From Paulinella micropora (lineage: Eukaryota > Cercozoa > Imbricatea > Euglyphida), in the NCBI GenBank assembly GCA_009731375.1, contig BJOX01000034.1, forward strand, positions 498,500 through 537,985: a DNA stretch of 39,486 nucleotides. Reading direction: 5' to 3'. Made by a program: the position numbers and the translations under genes. Shown piece by piece: positions 21,531-34,309 of this stretch. The notes under the pieces were generated by a model. The model was given only the letters and a program-made list of their open reading frames with translations, searched no databases and was not told where the DNA came from. How positions within the stretch are numbered: position 1 is the first letter of the stretch; each line of letters opens with the position of its first letter.

Positions 21531-21822
21531 CAGGTATTTGCGAATTTCTCCTCCCCCTTCATCTTCTCTCTCCTTTCCTCCTCTCCTTTCCTTGCTTGCT
21601 AGACTAGACTTGGGTCACTAAGTCCAAGCATGCTCTCCTCGCTGACTCTCCTCTTCTCCTTATTGTTGTTCTGCTGTAGTGCTCTATTGCTCTTCTCACT
21701 CTATCTTTTATTTTTTGTTTTTGAGCCCTAGAGTTCTCTAGCCCAAGGAACTAGCTCTGGTGTCTCGACGGCCGAGGATGAAAGTGGCATTTATTTTGGC
21801 CGACAGCCACATTCCAATCAGC

Positions 21823-21866
<44 letters not shown>

Positions 21867-21985
21867 GCCATTGATTAATAATTAAATTGAACAACAATAA
21901 CAACAACAACAACAACAAGAACAACAACAACAACTTACTTTGGCCGATAGCCACTCCAACTAGTCATTGATTATTAACTAAATTG

Positions 21986-22026
<41 letters not shown>

Positions 22027-22106
22027 ACAACGATAGCCCACTCCATCTTGCCATTGATTTAATTCTTTAATTAAATTGAACAACAACAACACACAACAAT
22101 AACAAT

Positions 22107-22145
<39 letters not shown>

Positions 22146-22344
22146 AACAACAACAACAACAACAACTTGACTTGACTTGTGTTAGGATGTCTGATTGTCT
22201 CCTCGCTGTCTTCGGTCGAGCTCTTCCCTTGCCTCTGGTGTCTTTGTCTCTTCTTCCCTGGCATGCGGTTTCAGTGGACTGTGACTTTGCAACTTCGTCT
22301 TCCCTTTATTATATGTTTTTAATGAGTCCTTTGTTGACTAAATT

Positions 22345-22376
<32 letters not shown>

Positions 22377-22393
22377 GCAACAACAACAACGAT

Positions 22394-22460
<67 letters not shown>

Positions 22461-22856
22461 ACAACTTGGAGTGGCAATTACTATTTAAGGCCGTTAGCCA
22501 CACACCATCTTGCCATTGGTTTAACTTATCATTAAATAAATGGAACAACAACAACAACAACAACAACAGCAGCAGGCTAGTTCTGTTTCTATGGTTCTAG
22601 CTTGCTGCCTTCGCTGACTTTCCTCTTCTCCCTCTCTTGTTGTTGTTCTACAAAAGTGCACGCTCTTTTGCTCTTTTCCTTTCTGCTCTTTTCTTGTTTC
22701 TGAGCTCTAGAGTTATATAGTACATTGAGCATGCTCTGGCGTCCCGACGGCTGGGGATGATAATACATTAATTTTAGTCTTGGAGTGGCAGTTTCTATTT
22801 AAGGCCGTTAGCCACACACCATCTTGCCAATGGTTTAATTTTCTATAATTAAATTC

Positions 22857-22921
<65 letters not shown>

Positions 22922-23064
22922 GGACGACGACGACGACGACGATGGCTGGGGGATGATAGTCTTGAAGTGGCAGTTATTATTGAAGACCGTTAGCCACACA
23001 CCTTGTCATTGGCATAATTTTCTATAATTAAATTCAACAATAACAACAACAACAACAACAACAA
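21531..23064 (+). mobile_element. Chain of about eight truncated family 1 3' ends
   Basis: Successive pieces end at (AAC)n tails at about 21822–21867, 21889–21931, 21985–22026, 22081–22165, 22347–22463, 22542–22570, 22856–22920 and 23034–23064. Most pieces end with a version of GCCACACACCATCTTGCCA, then TTAATTAAATTGAAC, then AAC repeats. Each new piece begins at the tail of the one before. Two tails carry GAC/GAT variants (22390–22430, 22922–22943). The piece at 22166–22340 lacks clear family sequence apart from its end. Confidence 0.75.
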
Positions 23065-24899
23065 TTGCTCACCTAGCTTGCTATGTGTGAGTAAGAATGG
23101 AGGAGTCCTTGCGTGTCATTGCAGGTGGGCTTAGACTGGCGCTCAGCAGATGCTGGCTGCTCCTTCCTCCTCATTTTTTCTCTGATAGGAACAACCTTGC
23201 CATGCACCCTGACCTAGTTCCTCTAGCACCTATGATTGCCAACTCGACCCAGCCAACATTCGCTTTGTGTTTATGACATCACTGGGTGGATGTATCATCT
23301 ACCCGCTTCTTCCCAAGCGGGCGGCGACTGGCTCAACTCACTGAAAACCCAGCAGTGCCCTTCGATCTGGAAGATCTGAAGCTTAGATGGCCTGATAAGA
23401 CGGGCCTAGGGATTGCACAGTGGGCTATTAGGAACGCCCGCTCGCATCGTGGCACACTTGATGCTCTTCTTCACCCTCAGCTCTCTTCCTCTGTCTCATA
23501 TACACTTCTCGTCAAATGTCTGACTCCACGCAAGGGCTATCTTTCTCGTCTTGTCCCACCTAAACTACTTGCCCCATCCCTTGTTCTCTTTGACTCCATG
23601 GTGCGAAACTGCTTCACTAACACGCCTTCACTTCCCACCCTTCACTCCCTATATATCTTGGCACAATACGCACTTAATTTGCCAGGTCGATATGGTATGT
23701 GTGGTCTAGAAAAAACCGAAGCCGTGTCTCCAGCAGCATATCTCTCTTCTTTCCTATAAGCTATTGATGTAGGTGCTTTAGAAAGCAGAGACCCGCGCGA
23801 GCAAGTCAACCTAGAGGATATGGCGGCCGAGACCTATGATGGCGTTCCCCTTACACTCAACTGCAAGTTCCCTAATGCTTCGGGGGGTTCCTACAGAGCT
23901 TATTGAGCAAATCATGACTCCTAACAATCCAACTCCTCGCCACCTCCAGAGACTACTTTCCAGACACATCTTATCGGACCGTCTGGAGACGACCAGGACA
24001 CTAGCAGAAACTGCTGGCCAAGCTAGCAATGCACTCCTTCTCTCTGCCCGCCAAGTGGGTGCCCGCTCCCCCTTCTCTATCCTACCCACTATCCCCGAGC
24101 TCACTCTCTCTGATGCTGAGTTTAGAGCTGTTATCCTTGCTCATAGCCCGGGTCTTGCGTGCCTGGACGTCCCTGACTTTGGCATTCCGTGCCACACGTG
24201 CAACTCCAGGCTGACACGTGAGACCTATGCTCATCATTACATCGTACGCTCATGTCATGCGGCTGCTGGTGCAGTCATCAGACGACATAAAGCCTTGGTT
24301 CAGATGCTTGCGCGATTTCTCCGTAGATGTGAAGCGCAGGTGGAGATCGAACCACCAAACCTTCTCCTGCCTACCAACGAACGCCCAGACCTCCGTGTCT
24401 GGTGGCTACCGAGTCGAAACAGTTCCCCTAACGCGCTCATCGATGTTTCCGCAACACTCACTGCCGAATCGATTGTCCGTACCGCTGCTACAGTAGCACT
24501 TGCTGCAGCCACAGCAAGAGAGCACGTCAAGGGAAGATGATAAGGTGAGATGGCTAATCAGCTCGGCGTGTCATATGTTCCCTGTGTGATTGAGCCATCG
24601 GGTGCCCTTGGGCAAGCAGCAATGAAGTTCCTGCGCCGCATCGAGGTGTATAGAGACACTCTCTCCTCCCGCACCCGAGCCCATCAGCAGATGGATGGGA
24701 GCTTCCCTGAATCAGGCAGAGGTCTCACGCAGTACTTCCGAAGCATCTCCTCCATTGTCACCGCCCAAGGGAACGCTAGGATTCTAGATCGTTCGCGTCA
24801 AGAGATGTGGGACACGATTGAACCCATGGACTGATTTAGCCCCGTTCTTTCTTCCTTCTGTTTTCCTCTTTCTCTCTTTCTCGCTTTTCTTGCTCTCTC

Positions 24900-24933
<34 letters not shown>

Positions 24934-24938
24934 CATCC

Positions 24939-24969
<31 letters not shown>

Positions 24970-25854
24970 TCTCCTCTCTCTCTCTCTCTCTGTCTGTCTC
25001 TCTCTCTCTCTCTCTCTTCTCCTTTTTCTTTTGCTCTTTCACTCTCTCTATCTCTCTCTCTCTCTCTATCTCTTTCTCTCTCTCGTCTCTCTCTGTCTCG
25101 TGCTGTCTGTGACTACTCGCCTCTTCCTCACCTGCGGACCTTATCTCCCGCAACCTGACATCTTCTGTGGCCCAGCTAGTGTGCTTGTTGGGGGGTGATT
25201 CTTTTCTCGCAGCCTTCCCTTCTCTAGAGACAGTTGGTAGGGCCTACCATTCCCTACCAGTTTCCCGTCTCTTTTTGCGTCGGCTTCACAGCTCTAGGTT
25301 CCAGGTGGGCCCATGGCCATTTGCAGGATACCTTGTTGGTCATAGGGTTTTTGCCACTTGTATGAATGCTAAGATGTGACTCCTCGCCTTTCTCTGACTT
25401 TGAAGGTGTCTATACAGCTCTTCCTTTCGGCCTCCAGCGATTGTGACTAAATTGCTGGTGTTTGCTAGCCCACTATACGACTATAATTCTCACGTGAGCT
25501 TCTTACTTGTTGCTCGGACTGTTCTCTCAGTAGCCACGGCGAGTTTCTCCTCCCCCTTCATCTCCCCTCTTTCCTCCTCTTCCTTATCTGCAGGCTAGTT
25601 CTGTCTCTATGATTCTAGCCTGCTGCCTTCGCTGACTTTCCTCTTCTCCCTCTCTTGTTGTTGTTCTATTATAGTCCACGCTCTTTATTGTTTTGTTTCT
25701 GAGCTCTAGAGTTCTATTAGTTCATTGAGCATGCTCTGGCGTCCCGACGGCTGGGGATGACAAGACATTAATGAGTCTTGGAGTGGCAGTTACTATTGAA
25801 GGCTGTTAGCCACACACAAACTTGCCTTTGGTTGAATTTTCTATAATGAAATTC

Positions 25855-25903
<49 letters not shown>

Positions 25904-25915
25904 GCAACAACAACA
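23065..25915 (+). mobile_element. Non-LTR retrotransposon family 1, longest copy (5' truncated)
   Basis: The copy begins just after an (AAC)n tail, within the reverse-transcriptase protein downstream of the catalytic aspartates. It carries about 1.7 kb of decayed coding sequence and a 3' UTR of about 1 kb with a long CT tract (24893–25090). The 3' end has the GAGCTCTAGAG block and the hairpin (CCCG 25743–25746, TGGG 25752–25755), and a tail (AAC)n at 25853–25915. 5' truncation at a variable point and a simple-repeat tail are typical of target-primed reverse transcription. Confidence 0.8.
23097..24837 (+). pseudogene. C-terminal half of a non-LTR retrotransposon ORF: RT thumb, zinc knuckle, nuclease-like domain
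   Basis: An ATG at 23097 opens a frame with GLRLALSRCWLLLP, the segment that follows the FADD box in many reverse transcriptases. Next come TPRKGYLSRLVPP, LVLFDSMVRNCF and LPGRYGMCGLEKTE…AAYLSS. Then CHTCN…HHYIVRSC forms a CCHC-type knuckle, and RPDLRVWW…ALIDVS has the spacing of a PD-(D/E)XK (restriction-like) nuclease core. FVIEPSGALG-type sequence (here VIEPSGALGQAAMKFL) and EMWDTIEPMD end it. Defects are TGA at 23274, TAA at 23757, a frameshift near 23870 and adjacent TGA TAA at 24538–24543. The RT catalytic core is absent. Confidence 0.72.
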
Positions 25916-26418
25916 CCGGAGACGGCCATGGGGCGGGCGTCCACCACTTGTGCGAACGCTAGGCTATGTTCCCTCGCCTCTATAGCTCTGGCTCTGAAGG
26001 TTATCTAGACAGCCCTTTCGTTCGGCCTCCAGCGCTTGTGACTAATTGCTGGTGTCTGCTAGCCCCATACTATGACTATAGTTTCACATGTGAGCACTTG
26101 TTCAGACTGTTTACTCATTGGCCACGGCGAGCCTCTACTCCCCCTCCATCTTCCCTCTCTCTTCCTTTCTCCCTTTTCCGCGGACTAGTTCTTTTCCTAT
26201 GGCTCTAGTCTGCACTCTTCGATGACTTTCCTCTTCTCCCTCTATTGTTGTTGTTCTACTATAGTGCATGCTCTTCTGCTCTTTTTCTTCTATCTAAATT
26301 TTTTGCTTCTGAGCTCTAGAGTCCTATAATACAGTGAGTCGGCTGGGATGATTAGACATTTAATACTTGTCTTTAAGTGGCAGTTATTACTGAAGGCTAT
26401 TAAATTGAACAACAACAA

Positions 26419-26465
<47 letters not shown>

Positions 26466-26503
26466 CTAACAACAACAACAACAACAACAAAAACAACAAC
26501 AAC
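25916..26503 (+). mobile_element. Non-LTR family 1, truncated 3' UTR copy
   Basis: It starts after the (AAC)n tail of the previous copy, within the UTR (TTCGGCCTCCAGCGCTTGTG block at about 26020), and ends in (AAC)n with CAG variants at 26407–26503. The hairpin region near 26335 is partly deleted: the GCTCTGGCGTCCC half is missing. Confidence 0.72.
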
Positions 26504-27346
26504 AGCTCTCTCTCTCTCTCTCTCTCTTTCTTTCTCACTATTTCTCTCCTGTTTCTCTCCTTTCCCTTTCTCTTCCTCCCCTCACTTTCCTTTCATGTGC
26601 TGCCTGTGACATCACTGTCACAGCCCTCTCGCCCCTTCTCTCCTGCGGACCCTCCCATCCCGCAACCGGACGTCTACTATGGCCCAGCTAGTGTGCTAGG
26701 GAGTGATCTTTCTCTCACTGCATTCCCTTCTCTAGGGTCAGCTGATAGGGTTCCCCACCCCCTATCCTTTTCCAGTTTCCCTTTGCGTCGGCGTCACAGC
26801 CCTAGGTTTAGAAGGTGGGCCCATGATCCACTTGCAGCTTTCTTGGTGGCCACGGGGATCCTTACCACCTGCTTGAATGCAGGTTGTGACTCCTCGCCTT
26901 TTCTGACCTTGAAGGTGTCTAGACAGCTCTTTCCTTCGGCCTCCAGCGCTTGTGACTAATAACTGGTGTATGCTTGCTCCATTCGACTTGTTCTTCTCAA
27001 ACTTGTTGCTCAGAATGTTTTTCCATCGGCCACGGCGAGTCTCTCCTCCCCCACCATCCTCCCTCTCTCTTCCTTTTCTCCCTTCTCCGCGGACTAGTTC
27101 TTCTCCCATGGCTTGTCTGCTCTCTTCGACGACTTTCCTCTTCTCCTTCTATTGTTGTTGTTCTACTATAGTGCATGCTCGTCTGCTCTTTTGATTCTGA
27201 GCTCTAGTCCTAAAGTACAGTGAGCAAGCTCTGGCGTCCCGAGTCGGCTGGGGATGATTAGACATTTAATACTTGTCTTTACATGGCACTTAAAGGCGTT
27301 AGCCACGCACCATCTTGCTATTGATCTAGTTACTTAAATGAAATTG

Positions 27347-27378
<32 letters not shown>

Positions 27379-27404
27379 ACAAACAAACAACAACAACAAA
27401 CAAC

Positions 27405-27437
<33 letters not shown>

Positions 27438-27442
27438 ATAAT

Positions 27443-27480
<38 letters not shown>

Positions 27481-27483
27481 AAC
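26504..27483 (+). mobile_element. Non-LTR family 1, UTR-only copy with complete 3' end
   Basis: It starts in the CT tract of the 3' UTR, then runs full length through CTGCGGACC, CCCAGCTAGTGTGCTAGGGA, the GCCTCCAGCGCTTGTGACTA block, the hairpin region (27236–27252) and a tail of about 140 bases of AAC with AAACAAAC interruptions. Confidence 0.78.
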
Positions 27484-28433
27484 GAGCTGATCGAGCAAAT
27501 CATGACTCCCAACACTCCTGCTCCTCGCCACCTCCAGAGAATTCTTTCAAGACACATCTGGTCGGACCATCTGGAAGCAACCAGGACACTTGCGGAAACG
27601 GCTCGCCTTGCCAGCACAGCCCTCCTCCTCTCGGTGGATGCTCGTGCACTCCAATTCTCCATTATGCCCACCATCCCGGAATTCACTCTTTCTGATGCTG
27701 AATTCAGGGCAGCTATCCTCACACGCATCCCAGGTCTTGCGTGCCTAGACATCCCCGAAACTGGCATACCGTGCCACACGTCTAACGCTGTGCTTACACG
27801 TGAATCCTACGTGCAGCACCGTCGCGCGCTCATGTCATGCGGCTGCTGGTGCGGTCATCAGACGACATGACGCTTATGTTCAGATGCTTGCACGGTTCCT
27901 CCGTCGATGTGGAGCGCAAGGTTGAAACTGAACCATCCAACCTCCTCCAGCCCACCAATGATCGACCGGACCTCCGTGTCTGGTGGCTCCCGGGTCAAAC
28001 TTGTCCCCCCATCGCGCTCATGGATGTCTCCTTGGAGACCCCCACAGCTGCGTATGTTGTCCGTACAGCTGCCACAGCACCTCTTGCTGCAGCCACAGCC
28101 AGAACACGTCAAGAAAGACGTTATGGGGAGATGGCCAACCAGCTCGATGTCTCCTTCGTTCCGTTTGTGATCGAGCCGTCGGGTGCTCTTGGGCATGCAG
28201 CCCTGAAGTTCCTGCGCCGCATCCAGGTCTACAGAGACACACTCTCCAGGGGTGCTACCGTCTACCCCTCCCGCACTCGAGCCCACCAACAGATGGATGG
28301 AAGCTTTCCTGAGTGGGCAGAGGCCTCACGCGGTATTTCCGGAACGTCTCCTCCGTTGTCACCGCTCAAGGAAATGCAAGGATTCTTGATCGTGTGCGCC
28401 AGGAGATGTGGGACACGTTTGAACCTTTGGACT

Positions 28434-28434
<1 letters not shown>
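27484..28434 (+). pseudogene. C-terminal zinc-knuckle and nuclease-like region of family 1 ORF, frameshifted
   Basis: It aligns along its length with 23890–24837: ELIEQIMTPNTPAPRHLQR, FSIMPTIPEFTLSDAEFRA, LACLDIPETGIPCHTSN, RPDLRVWWLPG…ALMDVS, FVIEPSGALGHAALKFL. Frameshifts lie near 27825, 27920 and 28325. The second cysteine of the knuckle is serine (CHTSN), so this copy would lack an intact zinc site. The nonsense codons of the other copy at 24538–24543 are sense here, showing independent decay from a shared functional ancestor. Confidence 0.72.
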
Positions 28435-28487
<53 letters not shown>

Positions 28488-28498
28488 TTCTTTTTCCC

Positions 28499-28550
<52 letters not shown>

Positions 28551-29387
28551 CATATCTCTCTCTTTCTTTCTTCTCTCCTGTGTCTCTCCTTTCCCTTTCT
28601 CTTCCTCTCTCTCCCTCTTTCCATGTGCTGCCTGTGACATCACTGTCACAGCCTTCTCGCCCTTTCTCTCCTGCGGACCCTTCCACCCCGCAACCGGACG
28701 TCTACTATAGCCCGGCTAGTGTGCTAGGGAGTGATCCTTCTCTCACAGCCTTCCCTTCTAGGGTCAGCGGATAGGGCACCCCACCCCCTATCTTTTTCCA
28801 GTTTCCCCTTGCCATGGCGTCACAGCCCTAGGTTCAGAAGGTGGGCCCATGATCCACTTGCAGGCTATGTTGGTGGCCATGGGGCTCCTTACCACCTGCT
28901 TAAATGCTAGGTTGTGTCTCCTCGCCTTTTCTGACCTTGAAGGTGTCTAGACAGCTCTTTCCTTCGGCCTCCAGCGCTTGTGACTCTGGTGCCTACCTGC
29001 TCCATTCGACTTGTCCGTCTCACACGCGAGCTTCTAACTTGTTGCTCAGACTGTTTTTTCATGGGCCACGGCGAGTCTGTCCTTCCCCTCCATCTTCCCT
29101 CTCTTCCTCTTCTCCCTTCTCCACGGATAAGCTCTTCTCCCACGGCTTGTCTGCTCTCTTCACTGTCTTTCCTCTTCTCCTTTGTTGTTGTTCTACTGTA
29201 GTGCATGCTCTTCTGCTCCTTTTTCCTCATTCTAGGTTTCTTGTTTCTGAGCTCGAGAGTCCTATAGTACAGTGAGCATGCTTTGGCGTCCCGAGTCGGC
29301 TGGGGATGATTAGACATTTGTTACTGTCTTTAAGTGGCACTCGAAGGCCGTTAGCCATGCACCATCATGCCACTTTAATTAAATTGT

Positions 29388-29433
<46 letters not shown>

Positions 29434-29435
29434 AT
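27484..29435 (+). mobile_element. Non-LTR family 1, second coding copy
   Basis: It begins inside the protein (GAGCTGATCGAGCAAATCATG) directly after AAC repeats. It carries about 950 bases of decayed coding sequence, a CT tract (28436–28556), a full 3' UTR with hairpin region (29289–29304), and a tail at 29387–29433. Its 3' 570 bases are mirrored by an inverted copy at 29640–30190. Confidence 0.8.
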
Positions 29436-29546
29436 CAATTGTTGTTGTTGATGTTCAATTGTTACAACAATACAACAACAACAACAACAACAACAGCAAC
29501 AACAACAACAACAACAACAATTGTGTTGTTGTTGTTGTTCAATTGT

Positions 29547-29584
<38 letters not shown>

Positions 29585-29606
29585 GGTAAATTTAAGTTGT
29601 TGTTCA

Positions 29607-29639
<33 letters not shown>

Positions 29640-29640
29640 A
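29436..29640. repeat. Mirror microsatellite: (AAC)n next to (GTT)n
   Basis: AAC and GTT runs alternate with CAATTG junctions, so the segment can fold on itself. It forms the centre of the inverted pair of retrotransposon copies. Confidence 0.85.
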
Positions 29641-30190
29641 AATTTAATTAAAGTAATTAAACCAATGGCATGATGGTGCATGGCTAACGGCCTTCGAGCG
29701 CCACTTAAAGACAAGTAATAAATGTCTAATCCAGCCGACTCGGACGCCAGAGTATGCTCACTGTACTACAGGACTCTAGAGCTCAGACACAAGAAATAAA
29801 GAAAGAGGGAAAAGGAGCAGAAGAGCATGCACTATAGTAAAACAACAACAAATGAGGGAGAAGAGGAAAGACAGTGAAGAGTACAGACAAGCAGTGGGAG
29901 AAGAGCTAGTCCGCGAAGAAGGAAGAAGAGAAAGAGAGCGGGAAGATGGAGGGGGAGGAGAGACGTTAGAAGCTCGCGTGTGAGACGAACAAGTCTAATG
30001 GAGCAGGCAAGCACCAGTAATTAGTCACAAGCGCTGGAGGCCGAAGGAAAGAGCTGTCTAGACACCTTCAAGGTAAGAAAAAACAAGGAATCACAACCTA
30101 GCATTCAAGCAGGTGGTAAGAGCCCCATGGGCACCAAGATAGCCTGCAAGTGGATCATGGGCCCACCTTCTGAACATAGGGCTGTGAGTT
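29640..30190 (-). mobile_element. Non-LTR family 1, minus-strand copy
   Basis: It is the reverse complement of about 28820–29385 with small gaps. The GGGCCCACCTTCTGAA block is at about 30160 and the GCCACTTAAAGACAAGTAAT block at about 29700. Its (GTT)n tail is on the left. The hairpin half near 29740 has lost bases relative to the other copies. Confidence 0.8.
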
Positions 30191-30195
30191 GTGGT

Positions 30196-30211
30196 TGTTG
30201 TTCAATTTATT

Positions 30212-30248
<37 letters not shown>

Positions 30249-30480
30249 ATTTAATTACAGTAATTAAACCAATCGCATGTGGTGCATAGATAACAGCCTT
30301 TAAACCCACTTAAAGACAAGTTGATGTCTAATCATCCCCGGCCGACTCGGGACGCCAGAGCATGCTCACTGTACTATATGACTCTAGAGCTCAAAGACAA
30401 GAAACAAAGAGAGAGGAAAAAGGAGCAGAAGAGAATGCACTATAGTAAAACAACAACATAACAGGGAGAAGAGGAAAGAC
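30196..30480 (-). mobile_element. Non-LTR family 1, short minus-strand copy
   Basis: The tail (GTT)n is at about 30196–30248, then TTTAATTACAGTAATTAAACC, the GACTCGGGACGCCAGAGCATG block (reverse complement of the hairpin region) and the ACTCTAGAGCTC block. It is truncated at about 30480, where another GTT run begins. Confidence 0.75.
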
Positions 30481-30482
30481 TG

Positions 30483-30514
<32 letters not shown>

Positions 30515-30988
30515 TGTTGTTGTTGTTGTTGCAACACACACACAATATCATGCCATTGATTTAGTTACTTTACTTAAATTCAACAACAACAACAACACTC
30601 CGAAGGTTCTAGTCTGCATTACTCACCTTCTTTCCTCCTCTCCCTTTCTTGTTGTTGTTCGACTATAGGGCACACTCTTCTGCTCCTTCCTTTCTGTCTT
30701 TATTTCTTGTTTCTGAGCTCTAGAGACCTATAGTCTCATATTTAGCAGGCTCTGGCGTCCCGTCGGCCGGGGATGAAAGTGGAAATTGAAGGCCGTAGCC
30801 ACACACCATCTTGCATTTTAAATACTTTGTTTAAGTTTTATTATTATTATTATTAAATTGAACAACAACAACAACAACAACATGGCATTTTAATCATTTT
30901 GTTAAAATTTTATAATTAATTGAACAACAACAACAACAACAACAACCACACACCATCTTGCATTTTAATCACTTTGTTTAAATTTTAT

Positions 30989-31044
<56 letters not shown>

Positions 31045-31359
31045 AACAACAACAACACTTTGTTTAAATTTTATCATTATTATCATTAAATTCAACAACA
31101 ACAACAACAACAACAACATTACTTGTCTTAACGCTCGAAAGCCGTTAGCCATGCACCATTGATGCAATTGGTATAATTACTTTAATGAAATTTACAACAA
31201 CAACAACAACAACAACCACAACAACAACAACACTTTGTTTAAGTTTTATCATTATTACCATTAAATTCAACAACAACAACAACATGACTTGTCTTTAACG
31301 CTCGAAAGCCGTTAGCCATGCACCATGATGCAATTGGTTTAATTACTCTAATTAAATTT

Positions 31360-31412
<53 letters not shown>

Positions 31413-31524
31413 AACAACAACGACACAACAAAAAAACAAACAACAACAGACAACAACGTAGCCACACACCATCTTGCATTTTACTTTATTGTTATTATTA
31501 TTAAGTTAAACAACAAACAACAAC

Positions 31525-31582
<58 letters not shown>

Positions 31583-31584
31583 CT

Positions 31585-31657
<73 letters not shown>

Positions 31658-31658
31658 C
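30481..31658 (+). mobile_element. Second chain of very short family 1 3' ends and (AAC)n tails
   Basis: After a GTT run (30483–30530), plus-strand pieces end at tails at about 30580, 30860–30883, 30917–30946, 30991–31060, 31095–31118, 31192–31230, 31268–31283, 31361–31420 and 31507–31658. One longer piece (30599–30885) keeps the hairpin as CCCG 30759–30762 and CGGG 30768–30771. The others hold only about 20–90 bases before the tail, chiefly the CCATCTTGCATTTTA or GCCGTTAGCCATGCACCA blocks. Confidence 0.72.
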
Positions 31659-32765
<1,107 letters not shown>

Positions 32766-33273
32766 AACTTAGCGACGGAGGCAAAGGGCAGCCGCGTTGG
32801 ACAAAATGGTATCCTGTAGATTAAATACCAACTCTCCATCACGGGCCGGATTGTTTATGTACATATTGGTGTCCGAGATCGATGATGAAAAAGCATATCC
32901 AAACTCGTTGAAGAAATGAAAAGCAAAGCCATGTGAAAAATGTGATGGAACAGAGTGCAAATATCCTGACTGAGCCTAGTGAGAATTGTTGGTTCTGTTG
33001 TACTCTTTTCCTTTTCTGTCTTGTTGTGAAGTTAGGGTTAGAGTGTAAGTGTAATGTCCGAACCCCCTCTCAAGAAACAGAAGAAGACACCGGTACAACT
33101 TTTCCTCATTCTTTAGCTGGTTCTGTAGTTATCAATATTGCGCGTATGTTTTTTCCCTCGTCATCTTTTTCCACCACACTTTCTGTTCGAAATCAAGGGA
33201 GAGAAACACTGATTGAGTTATATATTGGACTATTAAGCTGCGCAAATTGCCTTCAGTGCTGGTGGATCGTAAG
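32766..33273. other. Unique sequence, weak coding hints only
   Basis: A minus-strand frame (32769–32960) and a plus-strand ATG at 33054 (MSEPPLKKQKKTP, then a possible GTACAA donor) are short and unsupported by neighbours. The latter looks like a nuclear-protein start. The stretch ends at the poly(T) of a family 2 element. Confidence 0.25.
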
Positions 33274-33434
33274 TTTTTTTTTTACAGTAAGCAAGGTTTA
33301 ATAGAGTCTTAATAGTAATGAGAAAAGAAAGATGAACAAAAATAAGAAGAGTTTAATTCAAATGAATTCCGGTTCCAAAGAACAGCAGTTTTTTTTTATC
33401 ATTATTTTTTTATTTATTAAATAATTATTATTAA
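33274..33434 (-). mobile_element. Family 2 (poly(A)-tailed) 3' end fragment
   Basis: A T run (33274–33283) is followed by ACAGTAAGCAAGGTTTAATAG, then an AAGAAGAGTTTAATTCAAAT block shared with 396–420 and 33478–33500. It reads as the end of a minus-strand retroposon. Confidence 0.6.
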
Positions 33435-34195
33435 GATAAGCAAGGTTTAATGAAAACAGAAGAAAGAAAAATAAGAAGAAGAACTTAATTCATACGAATT
33501 CTGGCCCCAGAGAGCATCAGTACAAGTTCTATAGGACAAACTGGAACTAAGGCTCCAAAGAAAATAATAAAAAGAGAAGAAAAATGGAAACGTGAAAGAA
33601 AGTGAAAAAAGAAAAAAGAGAGAGAGAGAGAGAAAAGAAAGGGAAAGGAGCAAAGAAAGACAACGAAAACAAAAGGCAAATAAAGAGAGCAAAACCTCAT
33701 AAAGGAACAGACGTACAAAAACAACAAACACAGGGGAGACAGATCTATAAAGCAGGAGCAGAATGCAGAAGTCAGACAAAGCCAACAAAGAGCGCAAGTG
33801 AAAGATAGACAGGCCCATAAGGAAACTACAGCACCTAACGCAAATCACTCGCACCCATGGGCTATCGTAGCCGGGAAGGTGGTGTGCTATGCGTTGTAAG
33901 GCTCGACGTGGCCGGAGCGACGCGAATATGCCGAGCGCTGCAATACCCGTAAGGACCGGCTGTGGCCTGACATTCCGGCCAAGCCTGACAACCTTTCAGA
34001 CATGCAACCCTAAGCAAGCAAGTCGAGCCAAACTCACCACCCCCCCTTACAGACACACAGCAAGCCTCCACCAGCCACAACCCAAAAGGAGAGGCAACAA
34101 ACTACAGATCAAAAGGTACAGAGAAAGAAACAAGAAAAGCAACAAAAGACACACACACACACAAAACAAAAAAACAAAAAAAAACAAAAAAAAAA

Positions 34196-34297
<102 letters not shown>

Positions 34298-34309
34298 CAC
34301 CTGCGGGAG

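Noticed and set aside
22172-22600. 142-residue frame with poly-Asn and poly-Asp
   Set aside because: It is translation of AAC/GAC repeats and UTR-like flanks. Ala-, Asn- or Leu-rich frames elsewhere in the AAC arrays have the same cause.
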